A DNA stretch of 64,000 nt from Anomalospiza imberbis (GCF_031753505.1 NC_089683.1:13513831-13577830); one strand, 5' to 3'; numbered from the stretch's first letter, positions 25,101-37,500 are shown. Notes: generated by a model from the letters alone, not told the origin. A program made the numbers and translations.

Positions 25101-25689
25101 AGAAACACTGGATGCTTAAAAATACTGTTGTTAACCAACACCACGCATGAAAGCTGTTCAAGATTTTGTATATGATCCTACCTATTTGTGTAGTCATTTT
25201 TCATCAGTGACACCTTACAGTTGTTTTATCATCAAAACTCTCACTAGCTGAGAGAAATTGCATTTCAAAATTATCTTGACCATGGTGTAAGTAATTTCAT
25301 TTTTTGTCTTGATTCAGTACACTTTAGATTGATGAATCAGTGGATGTATCCTTATGGGTTGAAGGCAATGTTGTAACTTGCAAAAATTGAATTTAAAAAA
25401 AAATCCAATTTTCCGTTTAAATTTTTTAGAGATTTTTTGTTGCTTTTTCTATCCTTCTCTCTGTCTAAAAAGCAGGGACCAATTTAGTAAAAAAGCTTGT
25501 TTCCAAACAAACTCATAAAAACTTGGAAGATTTTAAGGTTTGCTCATCTAGAATGCTTTCTTTGTCCTTTAATGATACAGTGTTTTGGCTGTTAATTTTA
25601 AATTTAGTTCCCTAGAATAACAGCTATGGAAATTATTTTTAAGGCAGTGTCTAGAACAAGGAATAAAAGAAGAGACATATGTACACCAT
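22191..25689. other. AT-rich noncoding DNA
   Basis: No exon or named repeat is recognised apart from the short tandem array at 24313-24399. Frames reach at most ~89 codons and lack known motifs. T-rich tracts lie at 23443-23520. Confidence 0.65.
24313..24399. repeat. Degenerate tandem array, ~20-23-bp unit, about four copies
   Basis: The motif gagatgagattnt...ttggt recurs in succession: gagtgagattattttgtttg, gagatgagattatattggtt, gagatgagattttgtttggt and a decayed aagagatgacattatgttgc. It is a small minisatellite with units of unequal length. Confidence 0.75.
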
Positions 25690-25828
25690 TCAGCATCCTT
25701 TTCTCCAGGTTAAACAAGCACAAAATTCCTCAGCTGCTCCTCATAAGGCTTGTGGTCCTTCACCAGCTCTACTGCCTTTCTCCAGACACACTCCAGCCTT
25801 CTTTCTTGAAGTGAGGAGACCAAAATAG
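25690..25828 (-). mobile_element. CR1 LINE 3' fragment, minus strand
   Basis: The plus strand reads ttctccaggttaaacaag, then cagctgctcctcataaggct, then ctccagacacactccag and gaagtgaggagaccaaaata. These phrases, in this order, are the reverse complement of the CR1 3' coding/3' region. Only ~140 bp are recognisable and both ends fade, so this is an old truncated copy without its ATTCTATG tail. Confidence 0.85.
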
Positions 25829-27875
25829 AATAATTGAATTAAATCACACATTCTTTAAAATGAAATCAATACATTGAAAAAGGGAGAAAATAAAATTGAA
25901 TGTTATGCTTATTTTAATGCATGTTATGTTTACTCTATTTTAAATAAAAGGATAAAAACGAGTATATATGATATGGATGTTTTCCTTAGAAAGCATTCTC
26001 CAAATTTAAATTTTTTTAAATTATGACAAGAAACATTATATTTTATACATGACAAAAAGAAAAATAATATATGCTTCAAAGCCATTTCTGAGTGCTTTAT
26101 TTTTTCTTAATGTGCTATCCTGAAATACAGTAATATTTTAATTGGGTATGAGGAGAAGACTGAATGTCCAGAGAGATTTTGGTAACTATATTTCATATTT
26201 CTTGAATTTTAATGGGCAAAACACCTAAATGTCCAGGTCCAACACCTGTTGTGCGGACCCTTAAATTTTTGTTAAATTAGCCATAAAATGTCAGAGATGG
26301 GGGTTTAAAATTACTCTTATTTTAACCCCCTCAGCACTGCTGAATTATAAAGTGCAATCTAACTCTTATTCCTATCAAAATTTTACATATTCCATCGTAT
26401 GTGCTTTGGGCATCACTCTGTGGCATAAGAGCAGCTACAGTCACTGGGCTTATGGCTGTAATATGCCCTTGGCAGAAATATCACCATTTTTTTACCTCAT
26501 ATCTCAGGAATACAGCTGAATTTAGGAACTGTAAACAAGTCACTGTCTTTACTGTGGTTCTTTCCAACACCTCAATAATAACCCACCAGGACCAGCTAGT
26601 CTAGAAGGCTAATTTTCATGTCATGATTTCTATCTACCTCCCAACTCTTTCACTGATATATTTTCCTAGGTGCAAATTGGATATTCCAGAGATGCGGTTT
26701 CCTATGACTGATAGTTAAGACTCGTGACTTCAAGGGTTGTCACTGTGTGGAATGAAATGAGGAGATGGAGCTAGGAATGTAGAATAAAGTTGCTGTGGTA
26801 ACATTATTTATTACTTAATTTATTTGTTTCTCTTAATCATAATAACCAAAACCAGCCTCTGTATTTCATCTGTACATTGAGAAAGTAGACATGATGTGAC
26901 ATGGAGTGAACAGGAGGGTTGGAGCTCTGATTTCTCTTTTCTCTATGGAACATCCATATAAAGACAAATCTCCTCAAGCCCGAGGTTCAGCCAGCATGAT
27001 CCTAAGCTGAAAAATTTTAGAGTTTTGAATTTCAGTCTACAATGAAATTTAACAAACTGCTTACCTGAGGAAAAAGGGATCTCTTTTTTTAATCCCCATT
27101 CCCTCATGGCAAATGCCTTATGGTTGTTTCTTTACAAAGGACAAAGGGTCAACATGATGTACTCATGCCAAAGACTGAGTAATTTAGCAATGGGCTAAAG
27201 AATGATTTCTGAAAAAAAATGAGTTCTCAATAGGCTACTGCAAAACTTTACACGAAATGTTACACAAGGCTAAAAGGTGATAAAGTTCATAGTCTGATGA
27301 ACTATCAGAATTATGTATTCCTGGTGAGATGTTCTGCTTGATAAGGAAGATGCTAACTGCATTATGAACTTGCTGCTTCTTCTATAAAATAGTAAAGTAC
27401 TATATCATCAGTAAATCATACTTGAATAAAAAAAGCGTGGATCATACCAATAAAGTTACTATCTAGGGTGAAAAGAAAATAATTCCACCTCTGTTACTCA
27501 ACTCTCCATTCAATCTTACAGCTAAGTTTCAATGCTTTCTGATATAAGGCTTGTGAATAAAAGGGTGTAGTGGGCAGACACCACTGAAGATGAGCACTAA
27601 ACAGCTCTTTTTTCACTTCAGACCCTTCAAGAGATGGGGGAGCGAAAAAAAAAAAAAAAAGAGCAAAATCCTGGGATGAAAATAACATCATTCCAAAATC
27701 TGAGGAAAGAGGAAGGGAAAAAATCCATCAAAATAAAGCAATGCAAATTCAGTCATTGAGTTCAACAAGAGGACTGATACCTTGCTAGTCTCTGAACAAT
27801 GGTTTCTACCTCAAGATCCCAATCTCCTCAGTTTGTGTTGCTCAACATTAGGTTAATGGTGAAGAATAAGGGGTG
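25829..27875. other. AT-rich noncoding DNA
   Basis: No gene or named repeat is recognised. A run of 16 A lies near 27645-27660. Frames are at most ~67 codons. Confidence 0.6.
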
Positions 27876-27881
27876 GAGATT
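27876..27881. repeat. Target-site duplication, left copy (GAGATT)
   Basis: The hexamer gagatt directly precedes the opening TGT of the LTR and is repeated exactly at 28492-28497. A 6-bp duplication is typical of ERVK (class II, beta/alpha-like) integration. Confidence 0.9.
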
Positions 27882-28192
27882 TGTTGCATCCCCAGTTGGT
27901 ACAGTTAGGGAATTTAATAAATGTTAGTTAGACCAGCTCTATGTACACCTATTTCCCCCTCATAATATTTTGCTCCAAGCTGTATCACAGGAGCTCTTAC
28001 ATGTCAATCTTGTAACCACTCCCCTTCCCCTCGGAAAGTTCTGTATAAATCACCCCACCTCTGTAATCCCATTCGTCCCAGAACCCTGTACACACCCCTG
28101 TTATGTTCCCATACGTTGTCGTGTTCCACGTCACTCCCCTGTCGTCTGTCCCCATTAGGCGAGGGGGTTTCCGCTCCTGTCGGCCCGCCCCC

Positions 28193-28199
28193 TATTTAA
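28193..28199 (+). promoter_or_regulatory. Putative TATA box of the ERVK-like LTR
   Basis: tatttaa lies ~88 bp upstream of the AATAAA, a spacing that fits a short R region. A second candidate, tataaat, lies at 28043-28049. Which one is used cannot be told from sequence. Confidence 0.45.
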
Positions 28200-28280
28200 C
28201 CTCCTCCCGGTACCCCGATGCCTATTTTGCCCATGCTAGCTTGGGAACAGCTGCATTATCCACCACTGCGGCCATGCGGG

Positions 28281-28286
28281 AATAAA
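28281..28286 (+). promoter_or_regulatory. LTR polyadenylation signal AATAAA
   Basis: Canonical AATAAA downstream of the TATA candidates and ~205 bp before the LTR end. It fixes plus orientation. Confidence 0.75.
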
Positions 28287-28491
28287 GAATTCTCAACCAT
28301 GTGAGCAGGGTGTGCCATCTTCCCTCACCTTTTGTCTCGCCTCAGCGTCTGGCTATGGCGCGGCAGACCCATGCGGAGGCACAACCCTAGAGCTCCGCAC
28401 ACATGTGGCAGCCCCAGTCTGGCCCAGAAGCAGTGCGCTAGCCAGGCACCCCTGCTGCCCGGGACTGGGGGAAAAAGAATGCACCGTCACA

Positions 28492-28497
28492 GAGATT
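28492..28497. repeat. Target-site duplication, right copy (GAGATT)
   Basis: Exact copy of 27876-27881, directly after the closing CA of the LTR. Confidence 0.9.
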
Positions 28498-28610
28498 ATT
28501 CTAAGTCTGTCTGGAAAAGGGTTCATTTCCTTCACAGGAGGCTAGATGGTGCTGTGTTTTGGATCTGTGGCTAAGGTGCCCTTGATAACATGCCAGAAAT
28601 GAAATCAAAA

Positions 28611-29058
28611 AATCATAAAATAATAGAATCATAGAATGGTTTTGGTTGGAAGAGACTTAAAAATCATCTGTTTTAAAGCCACCTGCCATGGCCAGGGACA
28701 CCTTCCATTAAACCAGGCTGCTCAAAGTCCCATCTTGAACACTACCAGAGATGGGGCATTCACAACTTCTCTGGGCAACCTATTCCATGCCTCATCACTC
28801 TCACAGTTAAGGAATGTCTTCCTAAGAGCAAATGTAAGTCTACCATCTTTCAGTTCAAAGCCCTTGACCCTTCTGCTGTCACTACTTGCCCTTGTGGAAA
28901 GTCCCTCTCCAGCTCTCTTGTGGTCTCCTTTAGGTACTGGAAGATGGATACGAGGTCTGCCTGGAGCTTTCTCTTCTCCAGAGATCTGAGACACCAACTG
29001 TCTCAGCATGTCTTCATAGGGAAAGTGATCCAGCCCTCTAATCATCTTCTGCCCTCTG
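28611..29058 (-). pseudogene. CR1 LINE 3' end, minus strand
   Basis: The plus strand starts with atagaatcatagaatggttt, the reverse complement of the CR1 3' tail of ATTCTATG octamers. It then runs through cagggacaccttccattaaa, gatggggcattcacaacttc and ctctgggcaacctattccat to the end of ORF2. On the minus strand the frame from 29045 reads MIRGLDHFPYEDMLRQL and, further on, WNRLPREVV, matching the C-terminal region of CR1 ORF2. The middle is out of frame or decayed. About 450 bp remain, so it is 5'-truncated as usual for CR1 and inactive. It lies only ~115 bp from the ERVK-like LTR. Confidence 0.93.
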
Positions 29059-31428
29059 TGCAGGAGAGAAAGGGTGAGAGAGAAACTGGATGGGCATTTA
29101 GGTTCCAGACAGGGTCAATCCACTGCAGGGAGCCAGTGACTGGTTTTATTACCCTGAGAAGTGTAAATTCATCTGCTGTCTTGTATAATACTCTGTTCTG
29201 CTAAATTTCTGATATATTTGTTGTTCTGTCTCCGCTTCCTTATTTTGTTTATGAACATTAAAATACTTAAATGCAATCATTCTCGTAAACCTGTTATATA
29301 GTCATCTAGCACTTCAAGTAGCACTTCTTTTATGGCAGCACTTCTTCATATCTTTTCCCTTACACTTTTTTTGCCATATAATATTTCCTTACTCACAAAG
29401 GGATGAAGAAGCTGAAGAATCTATCCCAAACCTCCTTTCAGAATCTGTCAAAAGTATTTTTTTAGATAAACATATTTCCATTTATTACTTCTTTCATTTC
29501 TATTATCTGTTTATTAGACAGCTAATCTTCTAGATTAGATTCATAGGAAACTATCATGACATCTGTCACTTGGTCATTTTGGGATGGATCATGACACTTT
29601 AGATTTAAACTGACTTTAGGTTTCTTACATTTCTTACTTTTTAATAGCTTCTTCATTGTTCATACATCTTTTGTTATTAATATATAATTTAAATAATTTT
29701 GCAGTCTTCTCAGTATCTCCTGAACTTTTTGATTCAATACCTACTATATATTTTTGTTGAAATCAAGAACAACACATATTAAATGTTGTTGGTATATGGT
29801 TTATTCATATTGTTCTCTCTATGGTCAGTACAGATTTTCCTAAGTATGGTGGGTATATTTTGAGTCACCAGCATATCCCAGAACAGGCACCAATCTGTCA
29901 TCTTGAATCTTATCAAAATCAATAAACAGAGATAATTCTCTAAGTATTTAATTAGCAAAGATATTATAAGATCAAATTGATATGTAGCTGGAAAAGCATA
30001 CGAGGCTGAGGCACATACAGTCTATTTTCCTGGTAAATTATACTTTAGATCACCAGTGTGGAAAATACCATTTCACACTTGATTTGCTACTTTGGGGAAA
30101 GGAACATTAAGATTCACATTTCCTTCCCAACCTTCACTTTCCAGGAACCATCTGACATGTTACCATAAGTGTGGTAAGTAGTATGTACTGCAATGGTGTT
30201 TCACAGGTATGCTAAAAGGCCTAATTTTTCTCAGCAATCTGTGTGTCTATCTGGCATGTCATATTGTCTTTTCTTTTGAGATTATATCTGTTTTCTTTTC
30301 TGTTGATTATATCTGTTTTCTTAGTCCTTTAATGCTTTCATATTTTTTAAGCTCATTTGTTAACATTGTTTATAAGACTAGCTCAGCACAAAGCAGAAAT
30401 GTGGGTGGTCAGACAGGGATGGATAAGTTTTATTTGGATATGAAGGTCTTTTCCTGGGGTGAAGTGTTCTGAAAAGGTCCCCATAAATAAATAATGAGAT
30501 TAAGTCTTTCAAAAAAGATAGCTCTCTTGTGAGAGAAAATCTAATGAGGATTAATCCTTTCCTTGAGTTGTGGAATTGACACTTCCTAGTGTAAAAGGAA
30601 TTAATCTTACAAGACTTCACTGTAGATGTAAGTGTTCTACAGATGAAGAATTGAGTGCAGCAGATGTGCAGCACAACTGTCTCTGCTAGGGGAGTTCTGA
30701 CAGCTGTCACAAACTCTCCAGTCATTGTCAAATGACTGTCAATCCCATAACTTACCTTTTTACATGCCAAGGAAACACGGCAAGCTTCAAGCAAAGTAAA
30801 AGGTAAAGTTTGAGAACCTATCACAGACTGTTCGTAATAGTGGTTTTAACAAATTAATAAACTAAACTCATTTTTAGAGGTAAATCAAGTGCAGACAAAC
30901 CCAACACATTAATCAAAATAACCAGGAGTCATCTATGTAAGTTACAAATGGTCTTTCAAAATCTTGGTAACTAACTTGTTTGTTTCATATCAGCCCTAAA
31001 CGATGCCCATTTGGGTAACAAAGAACCATTTAGCCTATGTTAGGATTAAGTAGTGCAATGCACTGAGAAGGTCTGAAATGATGTAAATTTAAGCACTGAT
31101 AGTAGAAGAGAGACTTGAACTGTGTCAAAGTTAATTTAGAAAGTTAAAGAAATAATTAATGTCAACAGTGCAGAGCCTTGGTATTATGCAATAAGAAAGC
31201 AAAAGAGACAGATAGGCCATTCTAGAGAATTGAATTCCAGAAGTCCATTTAAACTAGATTAAGCCAGTAGGAAACTTCTGTTTTGAATTTTAAAATGTCA
31301 CAATGAACACAAAATGGAAAACATCTTCTATAATGTTCTTTGCAATCTGTGATTCATTTCCCAGTAGAAACATGAAAAATGAACTGGTATAGCCAAATCT
31401 TGATAAAAAGGGGTATTTTGATGGGGTC

Positions 31429-31468
<40 letters not shown>

Positions 31469-32489
31469 CTATTAATAAACAAATTAAAGGTTAATGAAAC
31501 TATGTGAACAATGTATAATGCTGAATAGTACAAAGGTCACAAGACCTTTTCCATTTCTGCTTGAGGCCCAAAGTAACATTTAGATGCTCACAATATTTTC
31601 AAGCTTTATAAATGTTATATCATTAGCTATTGTCTCCCTGGAGAAAGAAAAATTAATAGGTTTCAGGAGTGTATATATAAATAATACAATATTAAATAAT
31701 GCTTAATTTGAGAAATGATTTTATATTCAGTTAGTTATGAAATGACATAATTTCTGATGTCTGTTATATTCTGTAAAAAATGTTAAATGTCGTGCATACA
31801 AGAAGACAAAATACCAAACCATACTATTTTTATAATATTTCTATATTAGCATCTGTCTAGGGTTTGCCAATATCAACTGTAGTACCACTTAGATTATTTA
31901 ATGATACATAATGAAATGAAGAAAGTCTGGAATCCTTAATGAGAGCAAATGGAATTAACTGAAATTCATTCTCAGCATAATCATAAGTACTGCATTTGGC
32001 AAAAGGAAATGTGAGCTTAAGCAAAACTTGTTCATTCACTTTCTTGTCATGCAAGAGTCAGTGGATACTGTAAGGATAAATGAGGCAAAGTGCACGATTG
32101 AAACTGAAAGACTAAAAGAGGTTTGAGAAGGTTAAAAGAAGTCATACTTGCAAAACTTTCTTTAAAATATGATGCATTATTTTCTTTTAAGTACTCTCTG
32201 AGAATAAAATGCTGGCTCTGGAGAAAAATTTCAATTAAAAGAGAAAACAACTATTGTAGAGATTTCTATAGGAGAATAGATGCAGTTTACTGCAAATCTA
32301 TTTATTCTCAGGCCTGAATTTTCATTCAAAAATGAATTAAGATTATATGGCAGATATATTGAAAATGAATTATGCATTCCTTATAAAATATCCACATCTA
32401 ATCTTCCTTATTTATAGGTGAGCATATGATCAAGCAACCAGAGTCAGAGAAAAACAGAAAATGAGAGAATAATTGACACCAGTTTCCTC
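29059..32489. other. AT-rich noncoding DNA
   Basis: No gene or named mobile element is recognised. The longest frame is 148 codons (minus, 30378-30824), with no motif I know. It holds the TA microsatellite at 31432-31466. Confidence 0.6.
31432..31466. repeat. (AT)n microsatellite, ~17 units
   Basis: An uninterrupted AT dinucleotide run of 35 bp. Such tracts are prone to cruciform formation and to length change. Confidence 0.97.
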
Positions 32490-33090
32490 TGGAGTCAGGG
32501 ATGTCCAGATATCTTTCAATCCAGTCTGCTCAACCCACTTACCCAGAACTGTGTTCAGGTGGCTTTTGAGTATCCCCAAGGTGGGAGACTCCACCAGATC
32601 TCTGGGCAATCTGTCTGTGCCAGTGTTCAGTCATCCTAAAAGAAAAAGTGTTTTCTGATATTTAGATGATACTCTGTGTGTTTCAGTTTATGCCTGTTGC
32701 CTCTTGCCTTGCAAGAGAAATAAGCAAAGGGCAATAAGAAAAGTCTGTCTTGTTTTTTTTTTTTCCTCTCTCCATTCAAATATTTTTATATTGTTAAGGA
32801 TGTTTCTTAGCCTTCTATTCAGATTAAAGATATCCTGCTCTTTTAGTGTTTCCTCACAGGATAAATGCTCCAGTTCCTTAACCATCTTTGTTTACTTGCA
32901 CTGGACTCTCTTCAGGATGTCTGTCTCTCTTGCACTGAGGAGCCTAGAACTGGCTGCAAGACACAAAATGCTGCCCCACCACCACTGAGGAAAGGGGAAA
33001 GATCCCTTTCCTCAACCTGCTGGCAACCCTTTGTTTAATATTCCTGAAGATTCCAACATTTTTAGGCTTTCTTTTTGTGTTTAAGTTTTG
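32490..33090 (-). mobile_element. CR1 LINE 3' part (CR1-Y/X-like), minus strand
   Basis: The plus strand carries, in order, the reverse complements of familiar CR1 3' phrases: gtgttcaggtggcttttgag, ggtgggagactccaccagat, tctgggcaatctgtctgtgc, tcctcacaggataaatgctc, gatgtctgtctctcttgcac and ctcaacctgctggcaaccct. On the minus strand, 32885 onward reads MVKELEHLSCEETLKEQDI, the CR1 ORF2 C-terminal motif (usually GLEHLSYEERL...). It lacks the ATTCTATG tail and is diverged, so it is an old copy. Together with 33162-33461 it may be one internally deleted element. Confidence 0.85.
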
Positions 33091-33161
33091 CAGAAGCTCT
33101 TTGCTCACCCATACCTATTGTGTGGATTGCTTTTGAGCTTGGAAAAGGGGATTGTTGAATA

Positions 33162-33461
33162 TCAACAAACTTGGGCCCCTCTCCATGACAGGGCCTTATC
33201 CAATTCTTTCATGGATAGATCCCTGAAAAGGAAAAAATCTGCTCTCCTGAAGTGCAGGGTTGTGATCTTGCTTTTTGCCTGGCTCTCTTCTCTCAGAATC
33301 CTGAACTCTGTCATCTCATTGTCACTGAAGTCAATGGTGCCTTCAACCTTTAGCTCTCCCATAAGTCCTCCCTTGTTAATGAATGGGACGTTCAGCAGAT
33401 CACCTCCCCTTATTGGCTTTTCAATCACTAATAGTGGAATTTGCATAATACTGTCTTGCAA
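33162..33461 (-). pseudogene. CR1 ORF2 endonuclease-RT linker fragment
   Basis: The minus frame of 99 codons reads INKGGLMGELKVEGTIDFSD then NEMTEFRIL and, further on, TTLHFRRADFFLFRDL. I recognise this as the end of the CR1 endonuclease and its linker to the reverse transcriptase (usual form: TNREGLVGDV...GSDHEMIEF...LDFRRADFGLFR). The frame is open but stops after AQVC, short of the RT. Downstream on the minus strand come ~70 bp of unclear sequence, then the 3' part at 32490-33090, so ~2 kb of RT is missing. Either an internal deletion or two separate insertions explains this. Confidence 0.88.
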
Positions 33462-34185
33462 TTTTCCTATTCAAAATATTTTTGAAATAATTTTTGTTAA
33501 AAAAACCCCTACAATTGTGTTCATATGTACCAGCAAAAGATTTTCTGTTGTAAAACTTCTCATTTGATTACTCTGATAGGTTAGGGAAGAATTTTTCCCC
33601 ATAAAGAGATTATCTCATTTGCTAGGAAACTTGTAAATATTATGTTTTATTTAGCAAAGAAACAAACAAATTAACTAACCCATAAAAAAAATTAAAAAAA
33701 CCCCACCCCAAAACAAACTAACCAAAAAAAAAAAACAAACAAAAAAACCACAACAAAATGAAACTAAAAACCCCAAACAAAAAAACCCGGGAAACATTTC
33801 TGGTTTACTTTTTTCCCTTGATCTGCTTTTGTAAAAAAAGAAAATGGTTTATTTGAATTTGTTAATGTGTCTATTATATACAATTTTCCATTTAAGTTCT
33901 CCCAAATGTTCTGTGTTTGGGATCTGAAAAACCCCTATATTAAATTCCTGGTCAAAGTTCAAGAACTTGTAAAAGCCTGAAAAAGTCTTTTGATTCTGGC
34001 TTGATGTAAAACTCTTGAAATCAATAGGTCTTGTGCCACTGGCTTCTCTGGACCACAGGTCAAGTCCTGAGGGGGAAGGTGTGAAGAACACAAATTTATA
34101 AAACATTTTGAAGATATATAAAATTTTTCTGTGCTTGTCATGGATAATTTGAGCAAAGCTCAGTTGCACTTGATCGCATGAAAGA
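33462..34185. other. A-rich spacer between divergent CR1 pieces
   Basis: No gene is seen. From ~33655 to 33790 the sequence is an impure A-rich tract of AAAAAC, CCCC and AAAC units, which may be an expanded simple repeat or oligo-A remnant. The rest is plain AT-rich DNA. Confidence 0.6.
33655..33790 (+). repeat. A-rich low-complexity tract
   Basis: Runs of A broken by C (aaaccccaccccaaaacaaa, aaaaacaaacaaaaaaacca) with almost no G or T. It is low complexity and not in a clean repeating unit. Confidence 0.85.
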
Positions 34186-34580
34186 CTATTTCCTCTTTTA
34201 TGGCCCAGATAAGAGAGAGTCAAGGAACTAGGACTGTTTATCTTGGAAAAGGGAAGTCTTGAAGGGGACCTAACAACAATTTTTTTAAATTGCAGAGTAG
34301 ATTGCCAAGAAGACAGAGCAAAGTTCTTCACTGAGAGGTACAGTAAGAAAGTTAGAAACTGGTCATAAATTGGAATTCAGGAGGATTGACTATGTGAACG
34401 ATCAAGCATGAGAATGTATTGTTCTTTACAGATTATTTAGCATTTGTCTTTCACGATCTTCAAATTCTAGTTGGACAAAACCTTGAACAACTGGTCAGAA
34501 TTCAGTTTTCACCCTGTTTGGACCTGGTGGCTGGTCTAGATGCCCCTGAGATCTCTTCTAACCTGAATGATTCTACAACT
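34186..34580 (+). mobile_element. CR1 LINE 3' end, plus strand
   Basis: Forward phrases follow the CR1 3' order: ggaactaggactgtttatct, ttggaaaagggaagtcttga, ggggacctaacaac, gttggacaaaaccttgaaca, tggtctagatgcccctgaga, ctcttctaacctgaatgatt. It ends near gattctacaa, a decayed form of the ATTCTATG tail. A stretch around 34330-34430 departs from the usual sequence. The copy is old, truncated and not coding. It faces away from the minus-strand CR1 at 32490-33461. Confidence 0.85.
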
Positions 34581-37500
34581 CAGATTTCTCCTCAAGGCGC
34601 TGTATCTTTATGACATTTCCCATTACCATAAATTTTAAGTGAAAATTAAGATGCTCACATACACACAAACATATATACATTAGTTCTCACTGGTGTCTTA
34701 ATAGTGTTGTCAGTAATGATTTACCAAAAATACATCTCAAAAATGAAAAAATACACGATTTCAAACTTTCCCATGTCAGCTTTCAGTTTTCACCCACCCC
34801 TACATAATAAAACACAAATCAAAAACCTGTCCTTAACAAGTTATTCACAACTTTGTCATCATAATAAACAGAATTTTTGCTGGAAATCATAGATTGCCAA
34901 AAATATAATTATTCAAGTGATTTATAGAGTAAATTAATAGTATATTTATTTTACTTCTGAATTAAATATAAATTAAATATTGAATGTTTTCTTTTGAGGT
35001 AAGGATTCAGAAAACTTGATAGGGCAAAATCAACATTCTGAACAACCATGAAACATATATTTGCAAAAACATTGCCTTCTGTTAGAGGAACTTAACTAAT
35101 AACAGCTTCTTTTCAGTCATCTTCACTTTTACCCTCTGAAGATGCAACTTATGAAAATATAGTAATTCTTATGGTATGTTTGCTAAAAATAAGAATCTAT
35201 GCTATTTAACCGAATAAATTAAATTCATTTTCTGTGAAAATAAAAAAGAACCCCAAATGTTTTAAGCTTTGAATTCTCTTAGATGTGACCTTATATAATT
35301 AAATGCAAGAAAAAGTTTTGAGATCTTAAATTTTTAAGATTTATTAATAAAATCTAAAATAATTTAGTACTGGTAATATGGAACCAGGTATAAATGTGGA
35401 TTTCTTTTGATTTGAATTCTGAAGGTCATTACTAGATTATCTTGCTGTGAATGCACAATCACATTGAGTGCTCAAAAATTATTTTATTCCATAAACTTAA
35501 AAATCTGGTACAATTTTATTCACTCATTTGTTGAACTAATTGAGAAAGACCCTAATCATCTATCCAATTGAAAAGAAATTGTGAGACGCTACCTTTTTTT
35601 TCTTGATGGAACTTTAGATAGACAACTACTAGAGTTTTTATTTTGTAATAAGCCTGGAAATTTTGATTACATAGCATAATCATGCAATTTAATGACACAG
35701 TTTGAAACCTTAAATCACAAATTATCATACTGTTAGTGCTTGTAATGTCAGAGGGAACAATTATGGGAAGTAGAGTAAATCCATGTAGGTAAAGTTGTCA
35801 GTATCTGTCTTTTAAACCCATGGAAAATTCTAGAAAGTCTTTGAAAGATATGTCCTTAGTTCCACTAACATGAAGTGTGAAGTGTCAGCAATCCCTGATA
35901 TGTTTCTAATATTTAATTCTAAGAATGAAATACATTGCATGAAATCCATTGTGGACATAAAATTTAAATATTTTGCATAGGGTATGTCAGTGCATAATTT
36001 AGAAAGGGATTTCTTTTTTTTTTTCTATTTGCTTACTTATTTTTTTCTTTAGAAACACAAATTCAGTATTTCCTGACTCTTAGCAGGAGGCTTCTCTTTG
36101 TTCCTTCTAGTTTTTCAAAAGTTAATGGCAGCCAGTGGTTTATTAAATCTTTAACATTATAGCTTTTCTCTATAAGCTCAAATCAATACAATGCTGTGAG
36201 GATAACGTCATTGTTGACCTTTATGTTTCATATCATTTTTATTAAACTTAGATAACTTAGTAGCTCTTTCATTCAGAGTCTGAAAATCAGATTATAAAAT
36301 GAGCATTTAAAACTTTCTCAGAGTAAAAAAGCTCCAAGAATAGAAGAAGCCACAATGTCAGCTTAAGAAGAAGCTTTGTCAGCTTGTGACTTAATCTCTT
36401 TAGAAAAACCTAAACTGAGTACATGAAAATATAAATAAACAAAATTTTAAAAATTACGTGTATATAGAATTTTATTCTACGCATATATAAATCTCCTTCC
36501 AGCATTTGTCTCACATGCATGGCACCAAGTAACCGAAATTTAAACAATTTTTAGAAATATCTGTAATCATATATATTAAAATGAAATATAATTATGGGCC
36601 TTCCACTCAGATAAGGACTTGTTCAGAAAAGTTGATAAAGGTCAGAAAATTCTTGATTAAACATTTATTAAAAGAGGAGCCTATAGTGACATTATAATTT
36701 GATTTTTACTCAGGCCAAAATTAGGGCTTGGAGAAATATCTGGCTATGGAATACCTATTTTCTGGTTTGCTCCAGCATCTCCTGTAAATATTTACAGCAG
36801 CCTGGTATCTACTCAGCTGCTATCTTCCAAGGCTCTGCTTGAGCCAAGGCTTTTCTTGAGGAGATTATCAGTCTTAATTAAAACATTTGTATATACACAT
36901 TACTTCGGAAACAATATTATGACAGTGTTGGAAAAATTAACCTCTCTGTTCTCAGTAGTGTAGAATTTAACTTTGCAACATATTGGATGTTACCCTTAAC
37001 ACTGAACTCCATTATTACTTGGTCTTCAGTAAACCAAACGTAAAAATTAAATAGGAGAATATTATTCAAGTCATCAAAAGTAACCTTTTCTACAACTGAT
37101 GTGATAATTTCCCCATCTCCAAGTATGACTACTTTTGTCCAATTAGTAGCTGATGAGGATCATGCATCACTTATTTGGTCGTTCTTCCCTCTTATGCATG
37201 TCCTGTTCCATCCAAGCATGTGCTCTGGTACCTCACATCACAATAACTTCCAATGCTGCCAGCCCGTTGAATACTTTTCTGATAAGATCCTATGGGCTAA
37301 TAAAACAGTTGGAGAAAATACTGTCTAGACCACCATAGGCTACAAAATTTTAGCCAGAAGTTTTTACTCTCTGTACTGACAAGTGGAATATGTGCACTTT
37401 AGAAGTCTTTGGGCCTTAGGTTCAGACATCATTATATAGGGCAGAAACTGGAAAAAATAAACCAGTTAACAAGCTGGTATAAAATGCATTTTCAAGAGTT

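Larger units (their letters stand above)
27882..28491 (+). mobile_element. ERVK-like solo LTR, 610 bp
   Basis: The LTR opens TGTTGCATCC and closes CACCGTCACA, flanked by perfect 6-bp duplications. The internal order fits U3-R-U5 on the plus strand: TATA-like boxes at 28043-28049 (tataaat) and 28193-28199 (tatttaa), then AATAAA at 28281-28286, then a GC-rich U5. The CpG content and GC richness contrast sharply with the flanks. No gag, pol or second LTR is present, so it is a solo LTR. Clean TSDs suggest a fairly recent insertion. The class (ERVK) is inferred from the 6-bp duplication, the length and the layout. I do not assign a subfamily name. Confidence 0.9.

Noticed and set aside
30378..30824. 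Minus-strand 148-codon frame
   Set aside because: No recognisable domain, unremarkable composition, no splice or promoter context I can support.
33849..34331. Minus-strand 160-codon frame
   Set aside because: Its right part is antisense to the plus-strand CR1 fragment and the rest shows no known motif; chance frame.
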